From an uncultured Erysipelotrichaceae bacterium (GTDB taxonomy: Bacteria; Bacillota_I; Bacilli_A; Erysipelotrichales; Erysipelotrichaceae), in contig ONSK01000220.1 in the NCBI GenBank assembly GCA_900320455.1, positions 1 through 33,264 of the forward strand: a DNA stretch of 33,264 nucleotides, in the 5' to 3' direction. Numbering within the stretch: the first letter of the stretch is position 1; each line of letters opens with the position of its first letter. Below the pieces are notes generated by a model. That model was not told the DNA's origin and made no database searches. It saw only the letters and a program-made list of their open reading frames with translations. Shown in pieces: positions 7,856-15,931 of the stretch. The translations under genes were made by a program, and so were the position numbers.

Positions 7856-8879
7856 ACAGCAGATCAGTCAGTCTGCTGAGATTTTCCTCGGTTGTTGCCC
7901 AGCTGGTAGCGAATCTTACAACTGTATGATTCTCATCATACTTTTCCCAGAAGCTGAACCTGACGTGCTTCTGAAGTTCTTCCATGAAGCTGTTTTCCAG
8001 GATCACGAACTGCTGGTTCGTCGGTGATTCCAGGAAGAAGCGGTATCCCTTCTCCTTCAGCGCCTGCTTCAGAAGTCCTGCCATGCGGATCGCATGAGCG
8101 GAGATCTTCATATACAGATCATCCGTGAACAGCGTATCGAACTGCACCCCGAGCACTCTGCCCTTGGCCAGAAGACCGCCGTGCTGCTTGACTCTTGTCA
8201 CGAAGTGATCCGGACGGTATTCACCGCTGAACACCACTGCTTCACCAAAGAGCGCGCCTACCTTTGTGCCGCCGATATAGAACGCATCGCACAGTTCAGC
8301 GATATCCTTCAGCGTCACGTCTGTGTTCTCCGCTGCCAGCGCGTATCCCATGCGGGCGCCGTCAAGGTACAGCGGCAGATGATAGTTTCTGCATACTTTG
8401 CTGATGGCAGCCAGTTCATCACGGGTGTAGATTGTTCCGTATTCCGTCGGATGGGTAATATACACCATGCCCGGGAAGACCATGTGTTCATGGTTTCCGT
8501 CACTGAAGAAACGGTTCAGATATTCATCCAGCTCCTTCGGATCCATCTTTCCGCAGTGATGCGGCAGTGCAAGCACCTTGTGACCGGTGAACTCCACAGC
8601 ACCTGCCTCATGGGCATTGATATGGCCTGTTTCAGCGGAAACAACGCCTTCATACGGTTTCAGAAGAGAATCGATCACAATCTGGTTGGTCTGTGTGCCG
8701 CCTGTCAGAAAGAATACATATGCATCGGGGCAGCCGCAGGCAGAGCGGATTTTCTCTGCGGCAGAAGCACAGAACTCATCGGTTCCGTACCCCGGTGTCT
8801 GTACCATATTGGTTTCCTGCAGTCTCTGCAGGATCTGCGGATGTGCACCTTCGGTGTAGTCACTTTCAAACGACAGCAT
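7854..8879 (-). CDS. ltaE: Low-specificity L-threonine aldolase
   Basis: This 341-residue PLP enzyme of the beta-eliminating lyase family cleaves threonine/allo-threonine to glycine and acetaldehyde. The Schiff-base lysine is K206 in YIGGTKVGALFG, and YLDGARMGYAL (D173) binds the PLP ring nitrogen. TGGTQTNQIV near 59 holds the phosphate, and ETGHINAHEAGA near 83 is conserved. Length is normal. The ATG has a GAGGAGG site and is only 12 bases from the leuS stop, so it is co-transcribed under the leucine T-box and ends at a strong terminator. An aldolase under leucyl-tRNA control is unexpected. Other members of this fold act on related beta-hydroxy amino acids, so substrate preference is not certain. 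Confidence 0.9.
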   Translation of the reverse strand: MLSFESDYTEGAHPQILQRLQETNMVQTPGYGTDEFCASAAEKIRSACGCPDAYVFFLTGGTQTNQIVIDSLLKPYEGVVSAETGHINAHEAGAVEFTGHKVLALPHHCGKMDPKELDEYLNRFFSDGNHEHMVFPGMVYITHPTEYGTIYTRDELAAISKVCRNYHLPLYLDGARMGYALAAENTDVTLKDIAELCDAFYIGGTKVGALFGEAVVFSGEYRPDHFVTRVKQHGGLLAKGRVLGVQFDTLFTDDLYMKISAHAIRMAGLLKQALKEKGYRFFLESPTNQQFVILENSFMEELQKHVRFSFWEKYDENHTVVRFATSWATTEENLSRLTDLL

Positions 8880-8891
8880 TTCCCAACCTCC

Positions 8892-11294
8892 TCAGCCGAC
8901 AACGATATTAACGATTTTGTTCGGAATCACGATGACCTTGCGGATCTGCTTTCCGTCTGTGTATGCCTTGATACTCTCAAGCGCGAGAGCTTCCTTCTCG
9001 AGGATTTCCTTGTCCGTGTCCTTGTTGACGCTGAACTTGCCTCTGAGCTTGCCGTTGACCTGAACGGCGATCTCGATCTTTCTGACCTGCAGAGCCTCTT
9101 CACTGTAGGAAGGCCACGGCTCATACGCGACTGTGTCTTTTCCTGTGTAGGAAGTGAAGATTTCCTCGCAGATATGCGGTGTGATCGGGCTCAGCACCTT
9201 GATGAAGTCGATGATCATGTTTCTGTTCACCTTTTCTGCCTTGTAGCAGTCATTGATGAAGATCATCATCTGGCTGATCGCGGTGTTGAAGTTGAGAGAG
9301 TCAATATCGTCTCCGACCTTCTTGATCGTGTAGTTGAACACATAGTTCAGATCCGGTGTTTCCTCATCCGTGATCTTTTCCGGCATTTCCATGCACAGAC
9401 GCCATACACGGTCGATCCACTTCTTCGCGCCTTCTACGCCCTGTTCGCTCCAGGGCTTGCTGGCCTCAAGAGGTCCCATGAACATTTCATACAGACGCAG
9501 TGTGTCAGCGCCGTATACGTCAACGATGACATTCGGATCAACAATGAATTCCGGATATCTCTTGCCCATCTTGATGCCGTTGGCACCGAGGATCATACCC
9601 TGGTGGACAAGCTTGGCAAACGGTTCCTTGACCGGAACAATTCCCTTGTCATAGAGGAAGTTGTTCCACATGCGGCTGTACAGCAGATGGCCGACAGCGT
9701 GCTCCGGCCCGCCGACATACAGATCGACAGGCATCCAGTGCTTCATCAGTTCCGGATCAGCGATCGCATTGTCATTGTGCGGATCGATATAACGTAGGAA
9801 GTACCAGGAGCTTCCGGCGCTGCCCGGCATTGTGCTTGTCTCGCGCTTTCCGGGCTTTCCGTCAATCTCCGTGCGCACCCAGTCTTCCGCTTTCTCCAGC
9901 GGGGATGCGCCGGACTTGGAAGGCTTGTAGTCGCTGAGTTCCGGCAGGATCAGCGGCAGCTGATCGAGCGGCAGCGCGACAAGGCTGTCATCTTCCAGGT
10001 GAACGATCGGAATCGGTTCACCCCAGTAACGCTGACGGGCGAAGATCCATTCACGGATTCTGTAGTTGACCTTCTTCTGGCCGAGGCCTCTTTCCTCCAG
10101 CCAGGCAATCATCGCATTGATCGCGTCTTCCTTGTTCATGCCGTCCAGGAAACCGCTGTTGATATGCGTGCCGTCTTCTGTCCAGGCTTCCACTTCAACA
10201 TTTCCGCCTTCGAGAACCGGAATGATCTCCAGTCCGAACTTCTTGGCGAAGTCATAGTCACGTGTGTCGTGGGCAGGAACTGCCATGATCGCGCCTGTTC
10301 CGTATGTCGCAAGAACATAGTCGGAGATCCAAATCGGAATCTTCTTGCCGTTGACCGGATTGATCGCGTATGCGCCGGTGAACACACCTGTCTTTTCCTT
10401 GTTCAGTTCCGTTCTTTCCAGATCTGATTTTGTCGAGCAGATTCTGACATATTCATCGACTGCTTCCTTCTGTTCCGGTGTTGTGATCTTTTCGACCAGT
10501 CTGTGCTCCGGAGCCAGTACGCAGTAAGTTGCGCCGAAGAGTGTATCGCAGCGTGTTGTGAATACGGTGAAGTCCTCATCACATCCGTCTACCGCGAATT
10601 TCACATGGGCACCGACGGATCTGCCGATCCAGTTGCGCTGCATTTCCTTTGTGCTTTCCGGCCAGTCGATTTCATCGAGCCCTTCCAGCAGGCGGTCGGC
10701 ATACTTGACGATGTCGATGACCCACTGCTTCATATTCTTTCTGACAACAGGATATCCGCCGCGTTCGCTCTTGCCGTCGATGACTTCATCGTTGGCAAGC
10801 ACAGTGCCGAGTTCCTCGCACCAGTTGACAGGCATATCAACGCATTTCGCAAGGCCTTCCTCAAAGAGCAGCGTGAAGATATACTGCGTCCACTTATAGA
10901 ATGACGGATCACATGTAGAGACGACTCTGTCCCAGTCATAGGAGAATCCGATGTTCTTCAGCTGTTTTGTGAAGAATTCGATATTGTCCTTTGTGAACTT
11001 CTCCGGATGGTTGCCGGTGCTGATCGCATACTGCTCTGCCGGCAGACCGAAGGAGTCAAATCCCATCGGATGCAGAACGTTGTATCCTTCCATTCTCTTC
11101 TTTCTGGATACGATGTCTGTCGCCGTATATCCTTCCGGATGTCCGACGTGCAGACCAGCTCCGCTCGGATACGGGAACATATCCAGGGCATAGAACTTCG
11201 GCTTCGCAAAATCCCATACATCAGTCTTAAAAGTTTTGTTTTCTTCCCAGTAAGTGCGCCATTTCTGTTCAACGGCCTTATGGTTGTATGCCAT
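8892..11294 (-). CDS. leuS: Leucyl-tRNA synthetase
   Basis: This 800-residue class I synthetase charges tRNA-Leu. The HIGH motif is HVGH (49-52) after PYPSGAGL. The CP1 editing domain shows [20 protein letters not shown]. The tryptophan-rich WYFLRYIDP region and a C-terminal anticodon-binding domain follow. The KMSKS loop reads KMGKR (575-579): Gly replaces the conserved Ser. The following YPEFIVDPN context otherwise matches LeuRS. A GGAGGAGA ribosome binding site precedes the ATG. A complete leucine T-box leader lies upstream, and the aldolase gene follows in the same transcript. Length is typical for bacterial LeuS. Confidence 0.98.
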   Translation of the reverse strand: MAYNHKAVEQKWRTYWEENKTFKTDVWDFAKPKFYALDMFPYPSGAGLHVGHPEGYTATDIVSRKKRMEGYNVLHPMGFDSFGLPAEQYAISTGNHPEKFTKDNIEFFTKQLKNIGFSYDWDRVVSTCDPSFYKWTQYIFTLLFEEGLAKCVDMPVNWCEELGTVLANDEVIDGKSERGGYPVVRKNMKQWVIDIVKYADRLLEGLDEIDWPESTKEMQRNWIGRSVGAHVKFAVDGCDEDFTVFTTRCDTLFGATYCVLAPEHRLVEKITTPEQKEAVDEYVRICSTKSDLERTELNKEKTGVFTGAYAINPVNGKKIPIWISDYVLATYGTGAIMAVPAHDTRDYDFAKKFGLEIIPVLEGGNVEVEAWTEDGTHINSGFLDGMNKEDAINAMIAWLEERGLGQKKVNYRIREWIFARQRYWGEPIPIVHLEDDSLVALPLDQLPLILPELSDYKPSKSGASPLEKAEDWVRTEIDGKPGKRETSTMPGSAGSSWYFLRYIDPHNDNAIADPELMKHWMPVDLYVGGPEHAVGHLLYSRMWNNFLYDKGIVPVKEPFAKLVHQGMILGANGIKMGKRYPEFIVDPNVIVDVYGADTLRLYEMFMGPLEASKPWSEQGVEGAKKWIDRVWRLCMEMPEKITDEETPDLNYVFNYTIKKVGDDIDSLNFNTAISQMMIFINDCYKAEKVNRNMIIDFIKVLSPITPHICEEIFTSYTGKDTVAYEPWPSYSEEALQVRKIEIAVQVNGKLRGKFSVNKDTDKEILEKEALALESIKAYTDGKQIRKVIVIPNKIVNIVVG

Positions 11295-11307
11295 ACTCTC
11301 TCCTCCT

Positions 11308-11338
11308 GATAAAAATAAAACGTCCTGTCTAAGGACGC
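11308..11338 (-). terminator. Regulated terminator of the leuS T-box
   Basis: CGTCCT pairs with AGGACG around a short loop, followed by TTTTATTTTT on the minus strand. Its 5' arm shares the CCT bases with the antiterminator, as expected for a T-box switch. Confidence 0.9.
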
Positions 11339-11513
11339 TGAATCACGCGGTACCACCTTAGTTTACGCATCTGTGGATGCATACCCTCAAATCCGATAAC
11401 GCCGGATCAGCATTCGCTCCAAAGGCCAGTTCACGGATTTCCCCACTCCGGCTTTCACCAACCGCCGTCTCTCTCTGCTATGTCCGTCCGCTACTATTCT
11501 TTTTCTACGCGAT
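11308..11513 (-). promoter_or_regulatory. Leucine T-box riboswitch (leuS leader)
   Basis: The minus-strand leader contains the T-box AAGGTGGTACCGCG (11346-11359), whose last bases pair with the tRNA acceptor end. A GAGAGA element and GGTGAAAGCCGG lie in stem I. The specifier is CTG (11427-11429) in the pattern GAA-CTG-GCCTTTGGAGC, a leucine codon that fits leuS. CTAAGG (11356-11361) can pair with CCTTAG (11329-11334) to form the antiterminator, which excludes the terminator stem CGTCCT/AGGACG. Uncharged tRNA-Leu(CAG) should therefore turn on leuS and the aldolase gene. This leader fills most of the non-coding stretch 11295-11609. Confidence 0.95.
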
Positions 11514-11519
11514 ATGAAA

Positions 11520-11548
11520 ATACTATCAGTTTACCTGCCAAACTGCAA
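11520..11548 (-). promoter_or_regulatory. leuS operon promoter
   Basis: On the minus strand -35 TTGCAG (11543-11548), a 17-bp spacer and -10 TAGTAT (11520-11525) with an upstream TGA (extended -10). The predicted start near 11513 sits just before stem I of the T-box. Confidence 0.7.
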
Positions 11549-11577
11549 TCATTTCGAGTACCATTTTTACAGCTTTC

Positions 11578-11586
11578 TGCTATCAT
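11578..11586 (+). promoter_or_regulatory. Possible puuD-like gene promoter
   Basis: TGC followed by TATCAT is a fair extended -10 with no clear -35. It would give a short leader holding GGAGA before the ATG at 11610. It lies back to back with the leuS promoter. Confidence 0.35.
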
Positions 11587-11609
11587 CTTTTCTATGGAGA
11601 AATAAAGCT

Positions 11610-12323
11610 ATGAAAAAACCTTTGATCGCACTCACAGCAAGAGACAAAACAGAGAACGATAACAGAATGTTTATCGACAACGAAAGCTACTATACATATA
11701 TTCAGAATGCCGGCGGAATTCCCGCTGTCATCATGGTCACAAGCGAAGAAGACGCCGAAGAGGCAGCAGAGCGTTTTGACGGACTTCTGATCACCGGCGG
11801 CGAGGATGTGGATCCTGCGCTGTATGGTGAAGAGAACAACGGGAGCTTCCCTGCTCCGGCGGATATCGACGCTTCTGATGCCATGCTGTTCAGAGCATTC
11901 AAAAAGGCAGGCAAGCCGATTCTCGGCATCTGCCGCGGCATTCAGGTCATCGCAGCCTGCGAAGGCGCAAAACTGATCCAGGATATTCCTACATACAACG
12001 GCGGATCCCATTACCAGTCACGTCTTGAACCGCCCATCAGCCGTGAGAAGCCGATGCACTCCGTAAAGATCTTCCCCGACACATTCCTTGCGGATATCTT
12101 CGGTGAGACAGCGGAAGTCAACTCCTTCCATCACCAGGCCCTGATGACGCTTCCCGAAGGCTATACACAGGCAGCGGAAAGCCCGGACGGACTGATTGAG
12201 GGAATGGAAAAGGACCAGGTCACAGCAGTGCAGTGGCACCCTGAGCGCATGGTCCTTGATGAAAAGCATCTTGAGATTGCGAAGCACTTCATCAACAGAT
12301 GCATTACTTGGCAAGACCGCTGA
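11610..12323 (+). CDS. Class I glutamine amidotransferase-like hydrolase, PuuD type (peptidase C26)
   Basis: This 237-residue protein resembles gamma-glutamyl-GABA hydrolase, which releases glutamate from gamma-glutamyl conjugates. The catalytic triad is visible: nucleophile C108 in ILGICRGIQV, and His and Glu in the AVQWHPE motif near residue 205. DGLLITGGEDVDP near 58 forms the oxyanion strand region, and SFHHQA is also typical. ATG 11610 was chosen because GGAGA lies 9 bases before it and the residues further upstream are not family-like; a longer reading from 11514 would run through the likely promoter. No other putrescine genes are nearby, so the substrate may be another gamma-glutamyl compound. 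Its 3' end overlaps the convergent HAD gene by 20 bases. Confidence 0.88.
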   Translation: MKKPLIALTARDKTENDNRMFIDNESYYTYIQNAGGIPAVIMVTSEEDAEEAAERFDGLLITGGEDVDPALYGEENNGSFPAPADIDASDAMLFRAFKKAGKPILGICRGIQVIAACEGAKLIQDIPTYNGGSHYQSRLEPPISREKPMHSVKIFPDTFLADIFGETAEVNSFHHQALMTLPEGYTQAAESPDGLIEGMEKDQVTAVQWHPERMVLDEKHLEIAKHFINRCITWQDR

Positions 12324-13068
12324 GATCCTCAACGATATAATCGGGATGAACCTGATCGCTCATGCCGAGCCCCAGGATATCCTTTCCGCCGGTGACATAG
12401 ACAGTTGTCATATTGAGCAGAAGCGCCGGAACGATGTCTTTCTCAAAATCTGAACCAACCATGATTACCTGATGCGCCATGACCTGCATATACCGCAGCG
12501 CCATGCGCATCATTTTTTCACTTCCCCTGCCGAAATCAACAGCGGTTTCTCCGGATGCGGCTTCCAGCATCTTCACGACAGCGCCGTTGCCGATCTGAAT
12601 GATGCCGTCGCTCTTTACCCGCAGCCTGTTGTCCACACTGATCAGATCTGCGCCGCAGATGATGTGATAGACAGCTTCTGAATATTCCCTGTATGTCATA
12701 TTTTTTTCAAGACCGACAAACAGCAGCTCGGGATCGCGGTTGTCAATGATATAGCCGCCTTTTTCCAGTGCAGCCTTGATGGCGGGAGAACCGATATAGG
12801 CAGCTCTGTTCTTCGCCGGCGAATACATGATCATCCAGTCAACCGCTGCCATGACGCCGGTGTAGATCTGATCATATGTCACATGGGAAAAGCCTGCCTG
12901 CATCATTGCCGCAGCAATCTGTTCATTTGTTCTTGCGCTCTGGTCGGTAATGATCAGATACGGCATCTGCATCTCCTGCAGCTTTTCCAGAAACAGCACG
13001 GCACCGGGTCTTGCGGTTCCGCCTCTGATCAGTGAATCCAGTTCGATAAAATAGTACCCTTTCAGCAT
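12304..13068 (-). CDS. HAD-superfamily (NagD-like) protein with degenerate active site
   Basis: From ATG 13068 this is a 254-residue protein with the NagD/AraL-type HAD layout: motif I near residue 9, a cap domain, and a C-terminal VIMVG...D motif IV. Key catalytic residues are changed. Motif I, normally DxDGT, reads ELDSL (nucleophile D replaced by E9, G12 by S, T13 by L). The GKP lysine region reads FGRGSEK. Motif IV, normally GDxxxTD, reads GSDFEKD. The frame is intact, so this is probably an expressed pseudo-phosphatase rather than a broken gene. GAGGT precedes ATG 13068; a GTG at 13101 would add eleven residues but lies at or before the predicted -10. It is divergent from the metallophosphoesterase-like gene. 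Confidence 0.82.
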   Translation of the reverse strand: MLKGYYFIELDSLIRGGTARPGAVLFLEKLQEMQMPYLIITDQSARTNEQIAAAMMQAGFSHVTYDQIYTGVMAAVDWMIMYSPAKNRAAYIGSPAIKAALEKGGYIIDNRDPELLFVGLEKNMTYREYSEAVYHIICGADLISVDNRLRVKSDGIIQIGNGAVVKMLEAASGETAVDFGRGSEKMMRMALRYMQVMAHQVIMVGSDFEKDIVPALLLNMTTVYVTGGKDILGLGMSDQVHPDYIVEDLSGLAK

Positions 13069-13087
13069 GTTATACCTCAGCCTTTTC

Positions 13088-13121
13088 ATTTTAGCATCCA
13101 CACGCCCGGTTGTGGTATGAT
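13088..13121. promoter_or_regulatory. Compact divergent promoter pair for the two phosphatase-like genes
   Basis: Minus strand: TGC plus TAAAAT (13088-13096), leader about 13 bases to ATG 13068. Plus strand: TGG plus TATGAT (13113-13121), leader about 13 bases to ATG 13141. The two extended -10 elements are only 16 bp apart, so the polymerase footprints overlap and the genes could be mutually exclusive or jointly controlled. Confidence 0.5.
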
Positions 13122-13140
13122 GTTGTGCAGGGAGTTTGAT

Positions 13141-14190
13141 ATGTCCATTGACAGAGAAAAAGAAAACCAGCGGAAAAACAGGTCTCTGCCTGCCTCCGTT
13201 TATATTTATATCGTATCCGCGCTGCTTGCGGTGATCCTGTGTATCGCAGGTCTGCTGTACTTCGATTCCGTAAAGTTTGCGCCGTCACGCTTCAACATCA
13301 GACGTGAACAGCTGTCCTCTGATAAGATTCCATCCCAGCTGGACAATGTGAGGATCCTGTACTTCTCCGATCTGAAATACGGTTCCTACATGGATGATGA
13401 AAGACTGCAGAAGCTGTCTGAGAGAATCGGTCTTGTCAATACCGATGCGCTTGTCTTCGGCGGCGACCTCTTCGACGACACAGCCGCGCTGCCGGAGAAT
13501 CTCGAACAGCTGACGGCCTTCTTCAAAAACATTGACGCACCGCTCGGCAAATTCGCGGTGCTCGGCGATACCGACAGGCTTTCGGAAAAGCATCTGGCAG
13601 CCGCGACGGAAGTATTCAGAAACGCAGGCGTTGAGATCCTTGTCAACAAATCCGCGTTCCTGCACAATCACGGTTCGGAATCCGTGACGCTTGTCGGTCT
13701 CGACAACGGATTGAACGGTCTGCCGGATCAGGCAGTCGCGTATGAATCCGTTTCCCCTTCCGCCTATACGATCACCGTCTGCCACACACCGGATACCGCT
13801 GATTCCGTGCGCGGTGAACTGACTGACTGGTTCCTGGCAGGACACAGCCTCGGCGGGCAGGCATACAACCTTGTCTCTTATGAATACACACCGGCAATGG
13901 CCGTGCAGTATTTCAGAGGAAAGCATGAACTGAATTCCTTCACGCTGGATATTACTTCCGGAACAGGAACAACAGGCAGAGATATCCGCTTCCTGAGCGG
14001 AGCTGAAATTGTTCTCTACACCCTGCATCATGAAGAAGCTTCCGCAGCTCCTGTCATCACGCCGACACCGGATGATGCATCCGTAACACCGGAAGCGGAA
14101 ACACCTGAAGCTGAAACTCCGGAAGAAAACAGCTCACAGGAAACACAAACACCGGAAGAAACGAAAGAAGACTCAGCTCCTCAGAACTGA
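13141..14190 (+). CDS. Membrane-anchored metallophosphoesterase-like protein with degenerate metal site
   Basis: This 349-residue protein has a charged N-terminus, one transmembrane helix (about 20-41) and an extracellular calcineurin-type domain (about 70-300), so it resembles YkuE-type phosphohydrolases. Several metal ligands are lost: DxH reads DLK (77-79), GNHD reads GDTD (142-145), and GHxHGGQ reads GHSLGGQ (234-240). GGDLFDD (107-113) and H215 are kept. Binding of two metals in the usual way is unlikely. The last 45 residues are an acidic Pro/Glu/Thr-rich tail, probably disordered. ATG 13141 has AGGGAG in front; an ATG at 13117 lies inside the -10 element. A terminator overlaps the end of the gene. 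Confidence 0.85.
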   Translation: MSIDREKENQRKNRSLPASVYIYIVSALLAVILCIAGLLYFDSVKFAPSRFNIRREQLSSDKIPSQLDNVRILYFSDLKYGSYMDDERLQKLSERIGLVNTDALVFGGDLFDDTAALPENLEQLTAFFKNIDAPLGKFAVLGDTDRLSEKHLAAATEVFRNAGVEILVNKSAFLHNHGSESVTLVGLDNGLNGLPDQAVAYESVSPSAYTITVCHTPDTADSVRGELTDWFLAGHSLGGQAYNLVSYEYTPAMAVQYFRGKHELNSFTLDITSGTGTTGRDIRFLSGAEIVLYTLHHEEASAAPVITPTPDDASVTPEAETPEAETPEENSSQETQTPEETKEDSAPQN

Positions 14191-14198
14191 GTCTTTTT
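14170..14198 (+). terminator. Terminator overlapping the ends of two convergent genes
   Basis: GACTCAG (14170-14176) pairs with CTGAGTC (14187-14193) around a 10-base loop, followed by TTTTT. The stem contains the stop codon of the metallophosphoesterase-like gene, and the loop contains the stop codon of the convergent gene. Confidence 0.8.
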
Positions 14199-14885
14199 AA
14201 TAATCTGATGATAATATTCCACGGCTGTTTCATCCGCTTCCGGAGGAAATATGAGCACCGGAATGTCCGTATCGGGATATGCACTGTCCCGGCACGGACA
14301 GAGCTGGAGTTTACTGCTGCCAAGCTCAGCGCAGAGAGATTCCGCAAGTCTGCGTGCCGCTTTGGTTTCAATGCATTTCTTTGAAGAGGCAGAATACAAT
14401 GCGCTGCCGTTTTTTTCTGCTGTTTCCCGCAGGATCCGCAGTGATTCTTCCAGCAGTTCATCAGACTGCGCTTCCATGCGCAGTCCGTCGTTCAGCTGCG
14501 GCACATACATCAGCGCATCTTCCGGCGCGATCCGCATGAGTCTTCTGACTGCCGCCTTCTTCAGAAACGGCGTTTTCAGCATCCGCTGTATGCTTCGCGG
14601 AATGCTTTTCAATGAGCGCGCATATCGCTCTGCGGATACATAATCATACGGCAGTTTCCTGATTGCATCGGAGAGCCATGCCGGAGTTTCAGTTCCTTCT
14701 GCAGTAAGTGCAAGAGCGGCTGAGGCAGCTCTGCCGCAGTACATGCGGTAAACCGTCTTTGTGCCGTCTGTCCGTTTCATTCCGCCTTCACAGAAAGCAG
14801 CTATGATTTTCATACCGTCCGCTTTCAGCATCTCTTCCGCTTCTTTAAATGCATTTGGTATCTGGGCAGCGTTCTGGGTATACAT
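14181..14885 (-). CDS. Hypothetical protein, unknown family
   Basis: I do not recognise this protein of about 234 residues. It is basic in the middle (ERYARSLKSIPRSIQRMLK) with an alpha-helical, charged C-terminal half; no signal peptide or membrane helix is evident in the part shown. The ATG at 14885 (preceded by an in-frame TTG) has no ribosome binding site. The same frame stays open for 23 more codons back to the amber stop of the upstream gene, and those residues (for example the YEREN and KRIAL segments) look like protein. The true start is therefore unclear; the gene may be the second half of a product split by a TAG. It overlaps the convergent metallophosphoesterase-like gene by 10 bases. 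Confidence 0.6.
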   Translation of the reverse strand: MYTQNAAQIPNAFKEAEEMLKADGMKIIAAFCEGGMKRTDGTKTVYRMYCGRAASAALALTAEGTETPAWLSDAIRKLPYDYVSAERYARSLKSIPRSIQRMLKTPFLKKAAVRRLMRIAPEDALMYVPQLNDGLRMEAQSDELLEESLRILRETAEKNGSALYSASSKKCIETKAARRLAESLCAELGSSKLQLCPCRDSAYPDTDIPVLIFPPEADETAVEYYHQIIKKTQF

Positions 14886-14957
14886 CAATGCGATCCGTTT
14901 TGCGCTGGCGCCGTTTTCTCTTTCGTATGCATGGAAGAACTGCGGACCGGTTTCATT

Positions 14958-15254
14958 CTAGCTGCATACGGTCAGAATGCATTCTTTTTCTTCCCTGCCT
15001 TTCTGCAGAAGAAGGATTCCCCAGGTTCCTTCCCGTATTTCAAACTGCAGTTCGGGATTCATGCATCGGATTTTGATGCTTCTGAGCAGTGCGGTGCGGT
15101 TGATTGGCCAGACTTTCTTTTCTTCCTGTTCCTGCTTCTGAATGATCTTTCCCGGGGCATGGAGTTCCCTGATCGGAAGCAGTCCGTATAATCTGCAAAG
15201 CTGATATGCCAGAATCAGAAACAGCACGATCAGCACTATCTGTACTGCGTTCAT
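14958..15254 (-). CDS. Small membrane protein, unknown
   Basis: This 98-residue protein begins with a hydrophobic helix (about 4-22) and continues with a charged segment rich in Gln, Glu and Lys, then a strand-rich part ending at a TAG. I do not recognise a family. Its ATG overlaps the stop of the methyltransferase gene (ATGA), so it is translationally coupled to it. The reading frame after the TAG remains open and leads into the next gene without any shift, which raises the possibility of one longer protein interrupted by a stop codon. Confidence 0.6.
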   Translation of the reverse strand: MNAVQIVLIVLFLILAYQLCRLYGLLPIRELHAPGKIIQKQEQEEKKVWPINRTALLRSIKIRCMNPELQFEIREGTWGILLLQKGREEKECILTVCS

Positions 15255-15931
15255 ACCGTCTCACATCCTTTCGGGTAGGTTTCTCTTTGATCAAGATATA
15301 CCGGCGGTTCAATAACCATTTCTTTCCGTCTGGCAAAAGAGAATTCCAGCAGGACACTGCGGGCTGCCTTTCCTTCTGCTTCATAGGCAATCTGAAGGCG
15401 TACCGGACGCAGTCTGTATTCACTCGCGCACATGATGAGATCCATGAGCCTTGAAGCCCGGTGCACAATGTAAAGCCGTCCGGTGTCCTTCATCAGTCTT
15501 GCGGCATTTGCAAACAGTTCCTCCATCGGAAGATTTGTGTCGTGTCTTGCGGCTTCGAGATATCTGTTTTCACTGACCATTGTTCCGCTCTGTGAAAAGT
15601 ACGGCGGATTGCATACGAGAACATCAAAGCGCTCATGTCTGAAATCCTGCAGACGGGAAACGTGCAGTTCCGCTTCCACATGATTTGTGTCCATATTCTT
15701 TGACGCGAGATTGATCGCTTCTTCAAACAGGTCGATGCCGCACAGATGCTTTGGTTTCCAGCAGGACGCATACAGCAGAAGAACACCGTTGTTTGTGCCG
15801 ATATCAAGCACGCTGTCACGGTGTTTCAGACGCATGAAAAGACCGAGCAGCTCGGAATCGGAATTCATGCGGAACATTTCTTCTGACTGGTATAAAACAC
15901 AGTCAGTGCCGTATACATATTCAGGCTTCAT
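15251..15931 (-). CDS. trmN6: tRNA1(Val) (adenine37-N6)-methyltransferase-like protein
   Basis: This 226-residue class I SAM-dependent methyltransferase has the SAM-binding motif VLDIGTNNG near residue 42, an acidic motif II in LCGIDLFEEA, and the catalytic CNPPYF motif near 109, typical of N6-adenine methylation. The N-terminal YQSEEMFRMNSDSELL and the HRASRL segment fit the YfiC/YabB (TrmN6) family, which modifies A37 of tRNA-Val. A GAGGGAG site precedes the ATG. The start overlaps the histidine kinase by 11 bases, and the next gene starts inside its stop, so it belongs to the dnaE-led array. The usual rsmI neighbour is absent. Confidence 0.85.
   Translation of the reverse strand: MKPEYVYGTDCVLYQSEEMFRMNSDSELLGLFMRLKHRDSVLDIGTNNGVLLLYASCWKPKHLCGIDLFEEAINLASKNMDTNHVEAELHVSRLQDFRHERFDVLVCNPPYFSQSGTMVSENRYLEAARHDTNLPMEELFANAARLMKDTGRLYIVHRASRLMDLIMCASEYRLRPVRLQIAYEAEGKAARSVLLEFSFARRKEMVIEPPVYLDQRETYPKGCETV

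Noticed and set aside
8094-9797. Long open frame (567 codons) on the plus strand
   Set aside because: It is antisense to the aldolase and leuS, both well-supported genes; codon bias of the real strand keeps the shadow open.
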